Part shown: in pieces, positions 52,309 through 61,101 of the stretch
How positions within the stretch are numbered: the first letter of the stretch is position 1
Layout of the letters: every line of letters starts with the position of its first letter
Assembly: GCA_949288715.1 (NCBI GenBank)
Contig: CASELH010000005.1
Span: forward strand, 1-64,000
Reading direction: 5' to 3'
Length of the DNA stretch: 64,000 bases
Source: an uncultured Bacteroides sp.
GTDB lineage: Bacteria; Bacteroidota; Bacteroidia; Bacteroidales; Bacteroidaceae
Program-made: the position numbers and the translations under genes
Notes under the pieces: generated by a model
The model's database searches: none
What the model was told of the DNA's origin: nothing
What the model saw: only the letters and a program-made list of their open reading frames with translations

Positions 52309-53847
52309 ATGACAGTAGTTACAATAGTCGTATGCATTGCCTGCCTCCTTGTAGGGGGAGTGGCTTCATACCTGTTCTTCAAGTACGGGCTGAAGTCGAA
52401 ATACGAGGCTATCCTGAAAGACGCCGAGGCCGAAGCCGAGGTAATCAAGAAAAACAAATTGCTGGAAGTAAAAGCTAAGTTCCTGGACAAAAAAGCCGAA
52501 CTGGAAAAAGAAGTGGCTGCCCGCAACCAGAAAATCCAGCAGGTGGAAAACAAGCTGAAACAACGCGAAATGGTGCTGAACCAACGCCACGAGGAACTGC
52601 AGCGCAAGAAGCAGGAAGCCGAGGCCATCAAGGAAAACCTGGAGGCGCAGTTGGGCATAATCGACAAAAAGAAAGAGGAACTGGAACACCTGCAACGCCA
52701 GGAAATTGAAAAGCTGGAAGCCATCTCAGGCCTGTCCGCCGAAGAAGCCAAAGAACGCATGGTAGAATCGCTGAAGGAAGAAGCCAAGACGCAGGCACAA
52801 TCTTACATCAACGACATCATGGACGACGCGAAGCTCACGGCCAGCAAAGAAGCCAAACGCATCGTGATACAATCCATACAGCGCGTGGCCACGGAGACGG
52901 CTATCGAGAACTCCGTCACCGTGTTCCACATCGAGTCCGACGAGATAAAGGGACGCATCATCGGCCGCGAAGGCCGCAACATCCGCGCCCTGGAAGCCGC
53001 CACCGGTGTGGAAATCGTGGTGGACGACACGCCCGAAGCCATCGTGCTCTCCGCCTTCGACCCCGTGCGCCGCGAAATAGCCCGCCTGGCCCTGCACCAA
53101 CTGGTGACGGACGGACGTATACACCCCGCACGCATTGAGGAGGTAGTGGCCAAGGTGCGCAAGCAGGTGGAGGAAGAAATCATCGAGACAGGCAAGCGCA
53201 CCACCATCGACCTGGGCATCCACGGCCTGCACCCGGAACTGATACGCATCATCGGCAAGATGAAATACCGCTCATCCTACGGGCAGAACCTGCTGCAACA
53301 CGCCCGCGAAACGGCCAACCTCTGCGCCGTAATGGCCTCGGAACTGGGCCTCAACCCCAAGAAGGCAAAGCGCGCCGGACTGCTGCACGACATCGGCAAG
53401 GTGCCCGACGAAGAGCCTGAACTGCCGCACGCACTCTATGGCATGAAGCTGGCTGAAAAGTACAAGGAAAAACCGGACATCTGCAACGCCATCGGCGCCC
53501 ACCACGACGAAATAGAGATGACCAGCCTGCTGGCTCCCATCGTGCAGGTGTGCGATGCCATTTCGGGCGCACGCCCCGGCGCACGCCGCGAGATTGTGGA
53601 GGCCTACATCAAACGCCTCAACGACCTGGAACAGCTGGCCATGTCCTACCCCGGCGTCACCAAGACATACGCCATTCAGGCAGGCCGCGAACTGCGCGTC
53701 ATTGTCGGCGCCGACAAGATTGACGACAAGCAGACGGAAAGCCTCTCGGGAGAAATCGCCAAGAAGATTCAAGACGAAATGACTTACCCCGGACAGGTGA
53801 AGATTACCGTCATTCGCGAGACGCGCGCAGTGAGCTACGCCAAGTAA
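52309..53847 (+). CDS. rny: Ribonuclease Y
   Basis: A 512-residue membrane-anchored endoribonuclease that starts mRNA decay. It has an N-terminal membrane segment ([20 protein letters not shown]), a long coiled coil (residues about 30-190), a KH domain ([20 protein letters not shown]) and an HD domain with the metal-binding [20 protein letters not shown] and GAHHDEIEM. Length and domain order are as in the family. A terminator follows. Confidence 0.97.
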   Translation: MTVVTIVVCIACLLVGGVASYLFFKYGLKSKYEAILKDAEAEAEVIKKNKLLEVKAKFLDKKAELEKEVAARNQKIQQVENKLKQREMVLNQRHEELQRKKQEAEAIKENLEAQLGIIDKKKEELEHLQRQEIEKLEAISGLSAEEAKERMVESLKEEAKTQAQSYINDIMDDAKLTASKEAKRIVIQSIQRVATETAIENSVTVFHIESDEIKGRIIGREGRNIRALEAATGVEIVVDDTPEAIVLSAFDPVRREIARLALHQLVTDGRIHPARIEEVVAKVRKQVEEEIIETGKRTTIDLGIHGLHPELIRIIGKMKYRSSYGQNLLQHARETANLCAVMASELGLNPKKAKRAGLLHDIGKVPDEEPELPHALYGMKLAEKYKEKPDICNAIGAHHDEIEMTSLLAPIVQVCDAISGARPGARREIVEAYIKRLNDLEQLAMSYPGVTKTYAIQAGRELRVIVGADKIDDKQTESLSGEIAKKIQDEMTYPGQVKITVIRETRAVSYAK

Positions 53848-53875
53848 GGGAATTCTTTCATACTTAAATATAGGG

Positions 53876-53905
53876 AAAGGACGGGTGCAAATTCGTCCTT
53901 TTTCT
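53876..53905 (+). terminator. Rho-independent terminator after rny
   Basis: AAAGGACG pairs with CGTCCTTT around a 10-nt loop, followed by TTCT, 29 bp after the rny stop. Confidence 0.85.
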
Positions 53906-53927
53906 ATAAATGAGATGAGAATTTAAG

Positions 53928-54033
53928 TTAGGCGCGGATTACGCGGATTTCACGGAAATATTATTGGAGAAATAGATGATATCCATGTGGTATGACAAAC
54001 TTAATCCGTGAAATCCGCGTAATCCGCGCCTAA
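53928..54033. repeat. Perfect 29-bp inverted repeat before cutC
   Basis: The arms begin TTAGGCGCGGATTACGCGGA and continue TTTCACGGA (53928-53956); the exact inverse is at 54005-54033, with 48 bp between. The core GCGGATTACG also appears in the hairpin after glnN (6468-6483). It is a palindromic interspersed repeat; no gene lies inside. Confidence 0.85.
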
Positions 54034-54058
54034 TAATTAGCCTGCTAAATTATTTTAT

Positions 54059-54823
54059 ATGAAAAACTATTTCTTTGAAGTATGCGCCAACGGCGTGGAG
54101 AGCTGCATGGCTGCACAGGCAGGAGGTGCCGACCGGGTAGAACTGTGTGCCGGCATCCCCGAGGGGGGCACCACGCCTTCGTATGGCGACATTGCCTTGG
54201 CGCGCGAAGTGCTGACGGAGACGCGGCTGCATGTCATTATCCGCCCGCGTGGGGGCGACTTCCTGTACTCCCCGTTGGAGCAACGCATCATGCTGAAGGA
54301 CATTGAAATGGCACGACGGCTGGGTGCCGACGGCGTAGTGCTAGGCTGCCTCACTGCCGACGGGGACGTTGACACCGGGCTGATGGAGCGGCTGATGGAG
54401 GCGGCTCAAGGCATGTCCGTCACCTTCCACCGGGCTTTCGATGTGTGCCGCAACCCGCAGCGGGCACTGGAAGACATCATCCGCCTGGGCTGCGACCGCC
54501 TGCTGACATCGGGCCAACAGCCCACTGCCGAGCAGGGCATCCCGTTGCTGAGGAAACTGCAAGAACAGGCGGCAGGGCGCATCACCTTGCTGGCTGGGTG
54601 CGGGGTAAACGAGCAGAACATTGCCCGCATCGCCCGCGAGACAGGCATACACGAATTTCACTTCTCGGCCAGGGAAGACGTGGAGAGCAGCATGGGCTAC
54701 CGCAATGAGGCCGTGTCGATGGGCGGAACCGTGCACATAGCGGAATACACTCGCCCGGTCACCACGGAGAGGCGCGTAAAAAATACCCTCCGGGCACTCT
54801 CGGAGGGTATCATTGTGGATTGA
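54059..54823 (+). CDS. cutC: CutC family protein (copper homeostasis family)
   Basis: A 254-residue TIM-barrel protein. Family landmarks are FEVCANGVESCMAAQAGGAD, RVELCAGIPEGGTTPSYGDI, VIIRPRGGDFLYSP and VTFHRAFDVCRNPQRALEDI. CutC was linked to copper tolerance, but its true reaction is not settled. The last coding bases contain a hairpin (54783-54810). The upstream gap is filled by a large inverted repeat. Confidence 0.93.
   Translation: MKNYFFEVCANGVESCMAAQAGGADRVELCAGIPEGGTTPSYGDIALAREVLTETRLHVIIRPRGGDFLYSPLEQRIMLKDIEMARRLGADGVVLGCLTADGDVDTGLMERLMEAAQGMSVTFHRAFDVCRNPQRALEDIIRLGCDRLLTSGQQPTAEQGIPLLRKLQEQAAGRITLLAGCGVNEQNIARIARETGIHEFHFSAREDVESSMGYRNEAVSMGGTVHIAEYTRPVTTERRVKNTLRALSEGIIVD
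54783..54810. terminator. Hairpin inside the 3' end of cutC
   Basis: ATACCCTCCG (54783-54792) and CGGAGGGTAT (54801-54810) pair perfectly around GGCACTCT, preceded by AAAAA on the plus strand. Read on the minus strand the stem is followed by TTTTTT, so it could terminate the convergent transcript of the transglutaminase-like gene. Confidence 0.6.
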
Positions 54824-54846
54824 CTATGGATTGAAACCGGCATGGC

Positions 54847-57546
54847 CTACAAGCCGTGCACGGTGCGCATCAGCTGCTCGCCCAGCCCGATGGTGTAGCC
54901 CTGGGATACGAACACCACCCGGTTGAACGTGTCGGCAATGATGAACAGGGGCAGGCTGCCGGTGCCGGACAACTTCATTTCGCGCACAATTTGCCGGGCG
55001 ATGCCGTGCGTGTCTATGCCATACAGTATGGTGGAAGGAAGCCCGGCAAAGTCCTCGGGGCGATACTTCCGGAACTGGGCCTCATCGGGGAACAGCAACA
55101 CCAGCTTGCGTCCCCAGGCCTCCAGCTCCCTGCCCAGCTTGGCCATGTCTTTCAAGGCGTGGTTGGTGGGCTCTTGCCCCGCGCCCAGCACGCCCACCAC
55201 AAAGTAGCCGCGACCGCAGGCTTTCAATATGCTGGTAGCCTCGTCAGATACTTTCCCTTCCTTTATAGGCGTGAACAATGACTCGGAGTTGAAGCTGCCT
55301 ATCACTTGCACCTGCTCTTGGGTTTCGCGCATCACCAAGGGCACACGGGTAGTCTCCCCGGCCTTTACATTGAACGATTCGAGGTGGGCCAGCACGCCAC
55401 CGTTGGCCAGGCGGACGCCGGTAGTCAGCACATAGTAGCCTGCGGGCATCCGGCGGGGAGCTTTCAGCAGGCGGGACCACGTGGCAGTGCCTTCGTCATA
55501 GCTTTGCAGTTGCAGCACGCCCCCTTCGCAGCGCGACAGGGTGAAATGGCTGTAGTACTTCGGGTCGTCGAACACCTTGGTGGGCGTATAGGCAGCCACT
55601 ACCTGGCCCGCAGGCGGCAGCACCTTCGCGCCTTCGTGCTCAAAGTCCACTTCATAGGTAGCGCCCTCTTTCAGCTCACTGTGATTCAGCAGGTCTTGGT
55701 AGCAGACGCGCCCCGTCACCCCGTCTATCCAGGCCGGGATGCCCACGCTGCGCGCCATGGACACGAAGAGGATGTCGCGCGAACGGCGGTCGGCTACCCG
55801 TGCCTTCCACACGCCCTGGGGGGTAATGGGGTTGGCACCGAGGTTCAGCGTGTCGCAGATAGCGATGGAGTCGCGGCACCAGGCCACCAGGCGTTGCGGC
55901 TGCTGGCGGTAGGCTTGGGCCAGCTCTTCGCCCAGGACGCGCTGGAAGAAGCCCTTGTAGGGCGTCAATTCCTCGGTGGAGACGCGGGGATTGAGCAGGG
56001 CGGAGAGGTAGCGGTCGGAAGCCACAGAGGGCGTGTTACTCCAGTGGTCTAACAGCACTGCATCGCGCACATCGCGCAAGTCCTTCTCCGTAAGTGTACT
56101 GAGCAGCTGGAAGGCCCGTTCCGTATTGCCCACAGCATTCGCAAACATCAGGAAGCCACGCATCGTGTCGCAGTTGCCTCGGCTGGCTACCAGCAGGTCT
56201 GCCAGCTTCTCCTTCTCGGAGGGCGTAAATTTGGAGAGATGGTCCAAGAAGCTCTTTGCTTGGGCGGCAGTCATCATCGTGGCCTCGTAGGCATGGCGGA
56301 TGGAGTCTTCCTGCGCCAGGCGGAGGTCATTCTCTGCACGCTGCTCGGGGGTGACTTGGGGCAGGCGGGCATGCTCGGCCGGGGGAACGATGTCGAGGTC
56401 GAGGGAGAAGTGGTCGCCCTCCTGCTTGTCGAGGACAACCGTCAGCTCCCGCTGCTTGCTGAAGGAGAGTTTGGCGAAGCCGAAGCGGCCTTCAGCATCG
56501 GAAGCCCACACCAGCATGTCGCCGTGCCCGGCGGTGAGGGAGCAACGGCCTTGGGCATCAGTCTGCTTGGTAGCCACGGTGTAGAACTCGGCATAGTTGT
56601 ACAGCTTGAACTCCACGCGGGCATGGGGCACGGGGCGCCCGTCGGCATCGGTCACCGTCACTACGGCGGGTGAGCAGGCAGGAGCGTAGTTCTCTATCAC
56701 ATTGATTTCGGTGTAGTTGGGGGTGACGGTCATCACCTCCTCCGGCCCCGTGTAGCGGCCGAATACCTTGGTGTGCATCAGCATGCCGCGGCTGGCGGGG
56801 GCGTTGAACCAGGCCAGGTCGAGCACCGGCTCGGGCTCGCAGGCGCCGAGGAAGTGCCACTGCCCGTCCACCCAGGCCTCCACCCAGGCGTGGTTGTCGT
56901 CGGTATGCGTCCAGCGGGGGGTGTAGACCTGGCGGGCGGGGATGCACACGGCGCGCAGGGCGGCTACGAGCAGGGTGGACTCTTCGCCGCAACGCCCGTA
57001 GGCCGTGCGCACGGTGGCCAGGGGCGACGAGGTGCGGGCGTCGCTGGGCTGGTAGACGGCCTTCTCGTGGCACCAGTGGTTCACCTCGAGCACGGCATCA
57101 CGCAGGGAGAGGCCGGCTACCCTGCCCTTCAGCTCGCGGTAGAAGACGGGGCGGGCATAGTCCAGCGGCTCGTTGTTGACGCGCGGGGGGAGGACGAAGT
57201 GGCGGAACACGTCGTCGGGCACGCTGTCGCCCCAAGGCATCTCGCGGCGGGCCTGGAGGGCAGTGCGAACGTTCTGCAAGTGGAACTCGCCGGAGTAGGC
57301 GGCCACGTCGGCCAGGGGCATGTAGGCGTAGAGGAACTCCAGCGCGCCGCGCTCCTGCTGCGTGAGGCTGTCGGCACGGCAGATGGCGAAGAGGTCGCCC
57401 CGCGGCAGCTGCTCCTGCTTGATGAGGAAGTCTTGGTGGACGGACTGGCGCACGGCGGCGTCGGAGATGAACGGGCGGTCGCCGCACGAGGTGGCCGTAA
57501 GGAGCAGGCACAGGGCGGCGGGAAGGAGGGGAAGGAAGTGTTTCAT
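54847..57546 (-). CDS. Transglutaminase-like lipoprotein with a thioredoxin-like C-terminus
   Basis: An 899-residue lipoprotein (TATSC, Cys21). A transglutaminase-like catalytic core lies at residues about 150-240: Cys186 in YGRCGEESTLLVAALRAV, His219 in TDDNHAWVEAWVDGQWHF and an acidic third residue in GACEPEPVLDLAWF. A carboxypeptidase-regulatory-like beta domain follows (VVTVTDADGRPVPHARVEFK). A second, probably inactive, transglutaminase-like region lies near RDILFVSMARSVGIPAWIDG. The last about 130 residues look thioredoxin-like (LVLLFPDEAQFRKY; LPLFIIADTFNRVVFVSQGY) without a CxxC pair. It may act as a cell-surface cysteine protease or cross-linker. A heptamer array touches its start codon. 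Confidence 0.85.
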   Translation of the reverse strand: MKHFLPLLPAALCLLLTATSCGDRPFISDAAVRQSVHQDFLIKQEQLPRGDLFAICRADSLTQQERGALEFLYAYMPLADVAAYSGEFHLQNVRTALQARREMPWGDSVPDDVFRHFVLPPRVNNEPLDYARPVFYRELKGRVAGLSLRDAVLEVNHWCHEKAVYQPSDARTSSPLATVRTAYGRCGEESTLLVAALRAVCIPARQVYTPRWTHTDDNHAWVEAWVDGQWHFLGACEPEPVLDLAWFNAPASRGMLMHTKVFGRYTGPEEVMTVTPNYTEINVIENYAPACSPAVVTVTDADGRPVPHARVEFKLYNYAEFYTVATKQTDAQGRCSLTAGHGDMLVWASDAEGRFGFAKLSFSKQRELTVVLDKQEGDHFSLDLDIVPPAEHARLPQVTPEQRAENDLRLAQEDSIRHAYEATMMTAAQAKSFLDHLSKFTPSEKEKLADLLVASRGNCDTMRGFLMFANAVGNTERAFQLLSTLTEKDLRDVRDAVLLDHWSNTPSVASDRYLSALLNPRVSTEELTPYKGFFQRVLGEELAQAYRQQPQRLVAWCRDSIAICDTLNLGANPITPQGVWKARVADRRSRDILFVSMARSVGIPAWIDGVTGRVCYQDLLNHSELKEGATYEVDFEHEGAKVLPPAGQVVAAYTPTKVFDDPKYYSHFTLSRCEGGVLQLQSYDEGTATWSRLLKAPRRMPAGYYVLTTGVRLANGGVLAHLESFNVKAGETTRVPLVMRETQEQVQVIGSFNSESLFTPIKEGKVSDEATSILKACGRGYFVVGVLGAGQEPTNHALKDMAKLGRELEAWGRKLVLLFPDEAQFRKYRPEDFAGLPSTILYGIDTHGIARQIVREMKLSGTGSLPLFIIADTFNRVVFVSQGYTIGLGEQLMRTVHGL

Positions 57547-57574
57547 GAGTGATTAGTGATTAGTGGTTAGTGAT
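57547..57574. repeat. Heptamer array touching the transglutaminase-like start codon
   Basis: On the plus strand: GAGTGAT, TAGTGAT, TAGTGGT, TAGTGAT. Read in the gene's direction the repeats end exactly at its ATG. Confidence 0.7.
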
Positions 57575-57770
57575 TAATAATATCCGGATTATTTGCCATT
57601 TCTTCCTTACGGCGCGCATACTGCTCCCTCCTCACTTGTTTTACCCCAGACAGGATATCTTTTTCCGACAGTTCATCGGTTTTAAACGTGTTAAGGAAGT
57701 ATTCCAGTAGTGCCCGCGTGGCTTCTTTCGTCCAAATACGCCCCAAGCGCAACTGAGTACGTTGTCTCAT
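57567..57770 (-). CDS. Small hypothetical protein
   Basis: A 67-residue basic, helical ORF (LGRIWTKEATRALLEYFLNT; VKQVRREQYARRKEEMANNP). I do not recognise it. It fits between two minus-strand lipoprotein genes, 17 bp after the upstream one, and could be a small regulator or a remnant. Confidence 0.4.
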   Translation of the reverse strand: MRQRTQLRLGRIWTKEATRALLEYFLNTFKTDELSEKDILSGVKQVRREQYARRKEEMANNPDIINH

Positions 57771-57787
57771 AATAATCGGTGTATGGG

Positions 57788-58423
57788 CTATAAGGAACGG
57801 GTAATGGCGCGTGTTTCCGTCGTGCCATCCGCCTCCGTGGCGGTGATGTAAGCCTCACTCCTATCGCGCCAGGTCTTGGTTACCTTCCCCGTAAATTCGT
57901 GTACCTCACCACTGGGGAATTCTTCCACCTCTAGCACATAGGTAGCCGTCAGCTTCCGGAAATAGACCACTTCCTTAATCTCAACCTGGCTGTTAGGCGG
58001 CAATTTGAGGCTGTCTGTCACATGGCCGGTGGGAGCACTGCGATAGGTTTCGGGCAGGTAAGGCACGTAGTTGCGGTCGTCGGCATAGGGTTTGCCATGC
58101 TTGGTGGAAATTCCCTTCACCCACACCGTGTCAGCCCCGGTGCTCCAAGTAAAAGCCTCGGGGTCACTACTGCTGAAGCAGGTTTCGGCATAGCCGATGT
58201 CGTAGGAGTCGACTTCTATCGGCAACGGGGTATCGGTAAGGTTGGAGTAATGCTCAGGGGCGAACTCTACAGCGTAGGTGCTTTCGCCGTCGCCCTCCAT
58301 GAAGGCGTATTCTATGCCCCGCACCGTGAAGCTACGCGGCAGGCTGTCGTCCTCGTTCTGGCAGGCGGCCAGCCCCACGATGAGGGAGAGGAGCAGAAGG
58401 ATGGATAAATGTTGCTGTTTCAT
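57788..58423 (-). CDS. Lipoprotein of unknown function
   Basis: The ATG at 58423 (MKQQHLSILLLLSLIVGLAA, then CQNEDD) gives 211 residues with a clear lipobox; an upstream ATG adds three residues. The body is beta-rich (TVRGIEYAFMEGDGESTYAV; VYFRKLTATYVLEVEEFPSG) and ends basic (TRAITRSL). No family is recognised. It starts just downstream of the broken toxin gene on the same strand, and the 67-residue ORF follows. Confidence 0.7.
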   Translation of the reverse strand: MKQQHLSILLLLSLIVGLAACQNEDDSLPRSFTVRGIEYAFMEGDGESTYAVEFAPEHYSNLTDTPLPIEVDSYDIGYAETCFSSSDPEAFTWSTGADTVWVKGISTKHGKPYADDRNYVPYLPETYRSAPTGHVTDSLKLPPNSQVEIKEVVYFRKLTATYVLEVEEFPSGEVHEFTGKVTKTWRDRSEAYITATEADGTTETRAITRSL

Positions 58424-58444
58424 ATCGTCCACAGTTTATGGTAA

Positions 58445-58756
58445 TTATTCCAAGTTATTGGCAAGGGTACGGGGCTCGCGGCTTGTATGCCCAAAGAGGT
58501 GCACCCTGATGACGTCACCTTTGACGGAGTAAATCACTTTATACGGCTTCACCAGCAAGTAGCGATATTCGGTAGAACCGCCGTCACAGAGTTCTTGTTC
58601 CACACATCCCATAAGCGGATTCTACTTCAAGGCCGAGATAGACTTACGGAGTGTATTCTTGTATCTCATCGCAGCATTCCGTCCAAAATGCTCTTTACCG
58701 TAACGGAATATCTCTCCGACTTGCTCTCGGGCTTCTATATCGTATACTATCTTCAT
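58445..58756 (-). pseudogene. RelE/ParE-type toxin gene with an in-frame amber stop
   Basis: The frame starts MKIVYDIEAREQVGEIFRYG at an ATG sharing bases with the antitoxin stop (ATGA). It continues through NAAMRYKNTLRKSISALK and meets TAG at 58622-58624. Past the TAG the same frame reads NPLMGCVEQELCDGGSTEYR, then YLLVKPYKVIYSVKGDVIRV and HLFGHTSREP, ending at TAA 58445. Together these 103 codons are a complete ParE/RelE-fold toxin, with the usual E-Y-R-LLV-YKVIY core after the stop. The toxin is thus probably dead, as only 44 residues could be made, unless the TAG is read through. Confidence 0.8.
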
Positions 58757-58998
58757 CACCGCAGAGAGTCGTAATATTCTTCCATGGCCTCTTCCGACAC
58801 ATACTCGCCGTTATCGAAGCGGAGTTCAGAGGCCTTGAGCCACTCTTTGGCTTCCCTCACATCCATTTGCCCCGGCATGGAAGCCTCTTCATGGGCCGAT
58901 TCTATCAATTTCTCTCCCAGCCATGCCTTATTCTCGGCACTCAACTTCAACGATTGCAAGAAGTCGAAAAGGGCATCCCGTGAAATAGTCGTTTTCAT
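58756..58998 (-). CDS. Antitoxin-like protein of a type II toxin-antitoxin pair
   Basis: An 80-residue acidic helical protein from ATG 58998 (MKTTISRDALFDFLQSLKLS). The C-terminal half (EAKEWLKASELRFDNGEYVS, then EEAMEEYYDSL) is acidic and would wrap the toxin. Its stop overlaps the toxin ATG (ATGA), the standard arrangement. The longer frame upstream is rejected as it lacks family-like sequence. If the toxin is dead, the antitoxin may persist as a free regulator or be decaying. Confidence 0.75.
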   Translation of the reverse strand: MKTTISRDALFDFLQSLKLSAENKAWLGEKLIESAHEEASMPGQMDVREAKEWLKASELRFDNGEYVSEEAMEEYYDSLR

Positions 58999-59208
58999 TA
59001 GTTTATATACCTTTAGAGACGAAGCAAAGATAAGCATTTGCTTTGTAAACACAAAAGTTTTCCGCCAAGAATGAGGAAGGCCTGGCTGCATAGCCTTTGT
59101 CACCGTTTTGTAACATCGGAGATAGCAAAACGGCCGATTTCGGGGTAAAATGGGGGCTGGGAAGGCAGATTTTTATGTTATACAACATGTTTTTCCGGAA
59201 ATAATGCT

Positions 59209-59216
59209 TATCTTTG
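59209..59216 (+). promoter_or_regulatory. Putative -7 box of the small ORF at 59299
   Basis: TATCTTTG fits TAnnTTTG and is followed by C; the start codon is 82 bp downstream. The rest of 58999-59298 has no gene I can support. Confidence 0.6.
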
Positions 59217-59262
59217 CAGCGTTGAAAGAGATAAAGAGAAAACAATAGACGATGTTTAACCC

Positions 59263-59281
59263 GCCCCCGAAACGCGGGGGC
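59263..59281 (+). other. GC-rich leader hairpin before the small ORF
   Basis: GCCCCCG (59263-59269) pairs with CGGGGGC (59275-59281) around AAACG, in the leader 17 bp before the ATG at 59299. It could control translation of the small ORF. Confidence 0.6.
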
Positions 59282-59298
59282 ACAAAAACCAAAAGACT

Positions 59299-59436
59299 AT
59301 GGACAAGACTATGAATGAGATTTTTATGCTTCAGTATCGCATCAAGCGCTACCAGTCGATGGGCAACGGCCCCATGTGCCAGGCCCTGAACGGCAAACTG
59401 CAGAAGCTGCTGGCCAAGCAGGCTTCTGCCATGTAA
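59299..59436 (+). CDS. Small basic protein of 45 residues
   Basis: The ORF reads MDKTMNEIFMLQYRIKRYQS, then MGNGPMCQALNGKLQKLLAK and QASAM. It is helical and basic. It has its own promoter box, a structured leader and a terminator 50 bp downstream, so it is a monocistronic unit that is likely expressed. I do not know a function. Confidence 0.6.
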   Translation: MDKTMNEIFMLQYRIKRYQSMGNGPMCQALNGKLQKLLAKQASAM

Positions 59437-59485
59437 GAGGAGACAACGTTTTTTAGTATTAGTAACAGATAAACCTTTTTAAATG

Positions 59486-59517
59486 AGGGCAGAAAGCCGG
59501 GCTTCCTGCCCTTTTTT
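59486..59517 (+). terminator. Rho-independent terminator after the small ORF
   Basis: AGGGCAG pairs with CTGCCCT around a 13-nt loop that can extend the stem (AAGCC/GGCTT-like), followed by TTTTT. Confidence 0.85.
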
Positions 59518-59540
59518 CGTAGCGGTCCTGCCCCACCCCG

Positions 59541-59915
59541 TCAGTCGGCCACAATGTCCTTGCCGAAGGGCACCAGCGCCAAGGCCGCCAGCTTGAAGTG
59601 CTGCAGCCCGAAGGGGATGCCAACGACGGTGATGCACAGCAAGGCGCCAAAGGCAAGGTGCGACAGGCAAATCCACACGCCGCCCAGCAGAATCCACAGC
59701 ACGTTCATCAGCACATACAGGCACCCGCTGCTGCGTTGCCCCGTCACCACCCGTTTGCCGAAGGGCCACAGGGCCAGCCCCGCCAGCTTCAGCGTCTGCA
59801 TGCCGAAGGGTATGCCCACAATGGTAAGCATGAGCAACAGACTGGACACGACGTACTCCACCGCCGTAATGATGCCGCCCAAAAGCAGCCACAAGAGATT
59901 CATGAAACAACCCAT
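59541..59915 (-). CDS. YccF-domain inner-membrane protein
   Basis: A 124-residue membrane protein made of two tandem YccF units: MNLLWLLLGGIITAVEYVVS with LTIVGIPFGMQTLKLAGLAL and WPFGK, then VLWILLGGVWICLSHLAFGA with VVGIPFGLQHFKLAALALVP and FGK. Function unknown. It stands alone; a start at 59903 (MNLLW) is an alternative. Confidence 0.9.
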   Translation of the reverse strand: MGCFMNLLWLLLGGIITAVEYVVSSLLLMLTIVGIPFGMQTLKLAGLALWPFGKRVVTGQRSSGCLYVLMNVLWILLGGVWICLSHLAFGALLCITVVGIPFGLQHFKLAALALVPFGKDIVAD

Positions 59916-59995
59916 AGTAGTGTGTATCTATATATATAATATATGGTGAAACAATCTGCGGGCAAAGATACGCATTTCCCGGCAAACCGCCGCCG

Positions 59996-61090
59996 CTACC
60001 AGTCGCTGAACTCAAAGCTGAGCTGCTCCCACTCGCGGTGCTGCCGGCCCTTGTCCTCCTCGCCGCGCGGGTTGGACACGGAGAGGCCGATGAGCCGGAT
60101 GGGGTGATGCTCGTAGTCCACCTCGCGCAGCAGCTGCTTGGCCAGGGGCAGGATGACGCCCAGTGTAGTCAGCTCGCTGTCCTGGGTGATGCTGCGGGTA
60201 ATCTGGGTGAAGTCGTGAAACTTTATCTTCAGCGTCAGCGTGTTGCCCCTGAACTCCTTGCCCTCCAGCCGGTGCACCAGCTCTTGCGCCACGTGATAGA
60301 GCTCGATGATGACGCTGGAGCGCACGGAGATGTCCCTCTCCAGCGTCCGCTCGCACCCTATGGACTTGCGCACCCTCACCGCCTCCACCGGGCGCAGGTC
60401 TATGCCCCGGGCAAAGTCGTAGTACACCGCCCCCACCTTGCCGAACGTGCGCCGCAGCATGTCAGCCGAGCAGGCCCTCAGCTGTGCGCCGTTGTGTATG
60501 CCCAGCTCGTGCATCCGCCTGGCCGTCACCGGCCCCACGCCCCAGAAGCTCTCGATGGGCAGGCGGGCAATGAAGTCGAGCGCCTGGTCGGGATGGATGG
60601 TGCACAGGCCGTCGGGCTTGCGGTAGTCGGAGGCAATCTTTGCCAGGAACTTGTTGTACGACACCCCGGCCGAGGCCACCAGGTGCAGCCGCTCGCGTAT
60701 CTTCGCCTTAATCTCGCGGGCTATGTCTACGGCCAGGGCGATGCCGGGCTTGTTCTCCGTCACATCAAGGAAAGCCTCGTCCAGCGATATGGGCTCGATG
60801 AGGTCGGTATATTCGTGGAATATCTCGTGTATCTGGCGCGACACCGCCTTGTACACCTCCATCCGCCCGTGGATGAAGATGAGCTGGGGGCACAGCCTCT
60901 TGGCCTTCTGCGACGACATGGCCGAGCGCACCCCGAACTTCCTGGCCTCGTAGCTTGCGGCGGCCACCACGCCCCGCTCTTCCGCATGGCCCACGGCAAT
61001 GGGCTTGCCCCTAAGCTCGGGGTGGTCGCGCTGCTCCACCGAGGCGTAGAAGGCATCCATGTCGATGTGTATAATCTTGCGCTCGTCCAT
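59996..61090 (-). CDS. dinB: DNA polymerase IV (Y family)
   Basis: A 364-residue error-prone polymerase for damage bypass. Landmarks are HIDMDAFYASVEQRDHPELR with the first catalytic Asp, ISLDEAFLDVTENKPG with the catalytic Asp-Glu pair (SLDE in place of SIDE), RLPIESFWGVGPVTARRMHE for the helix-hairpin-helix, and a little-finger domain. The start is the ATG at 61090 (MDERKIIHIDM). It starts 11 bp after the MATE gene ends and is probably in its operon. There is no C-terminal clamp motif I can name with certainty. Confidence 0.95.
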   Translation of the reverse strand: MDERKIIHIDMDAFYASVEQRDHPELRGKPIAVGHAEERGVVAAASYEARKFGVRSAMSSQKAKRLCPQLIFIHGRMEVYKAVSRQIHEIFHEYTDLIEPISLDEAFLDVTENKPGIALAVDIAREIKAKIRERLHLVASAGVSYNKFLAKIASDYRKPDGLCTIHPDQALDFIARLPIESFWGVGPVTARRMHELGIHNGAQLRACSADMLRRTFGKVGAVYYDFARGIDLRPVEAVRVRKSIGCERTLERDISVRSSVIIELYHVAQELVHRLEGKEFRGNTLTLKIKFHDFTQITRSITQDSELTTLGVILPLAKQLLREVDYEHHPIRLIGLSVSNPRGEEDKGRQHREWEQLSFEFSDW

Positions 61091-61101
61091 AAGCCACTGC
61101 C

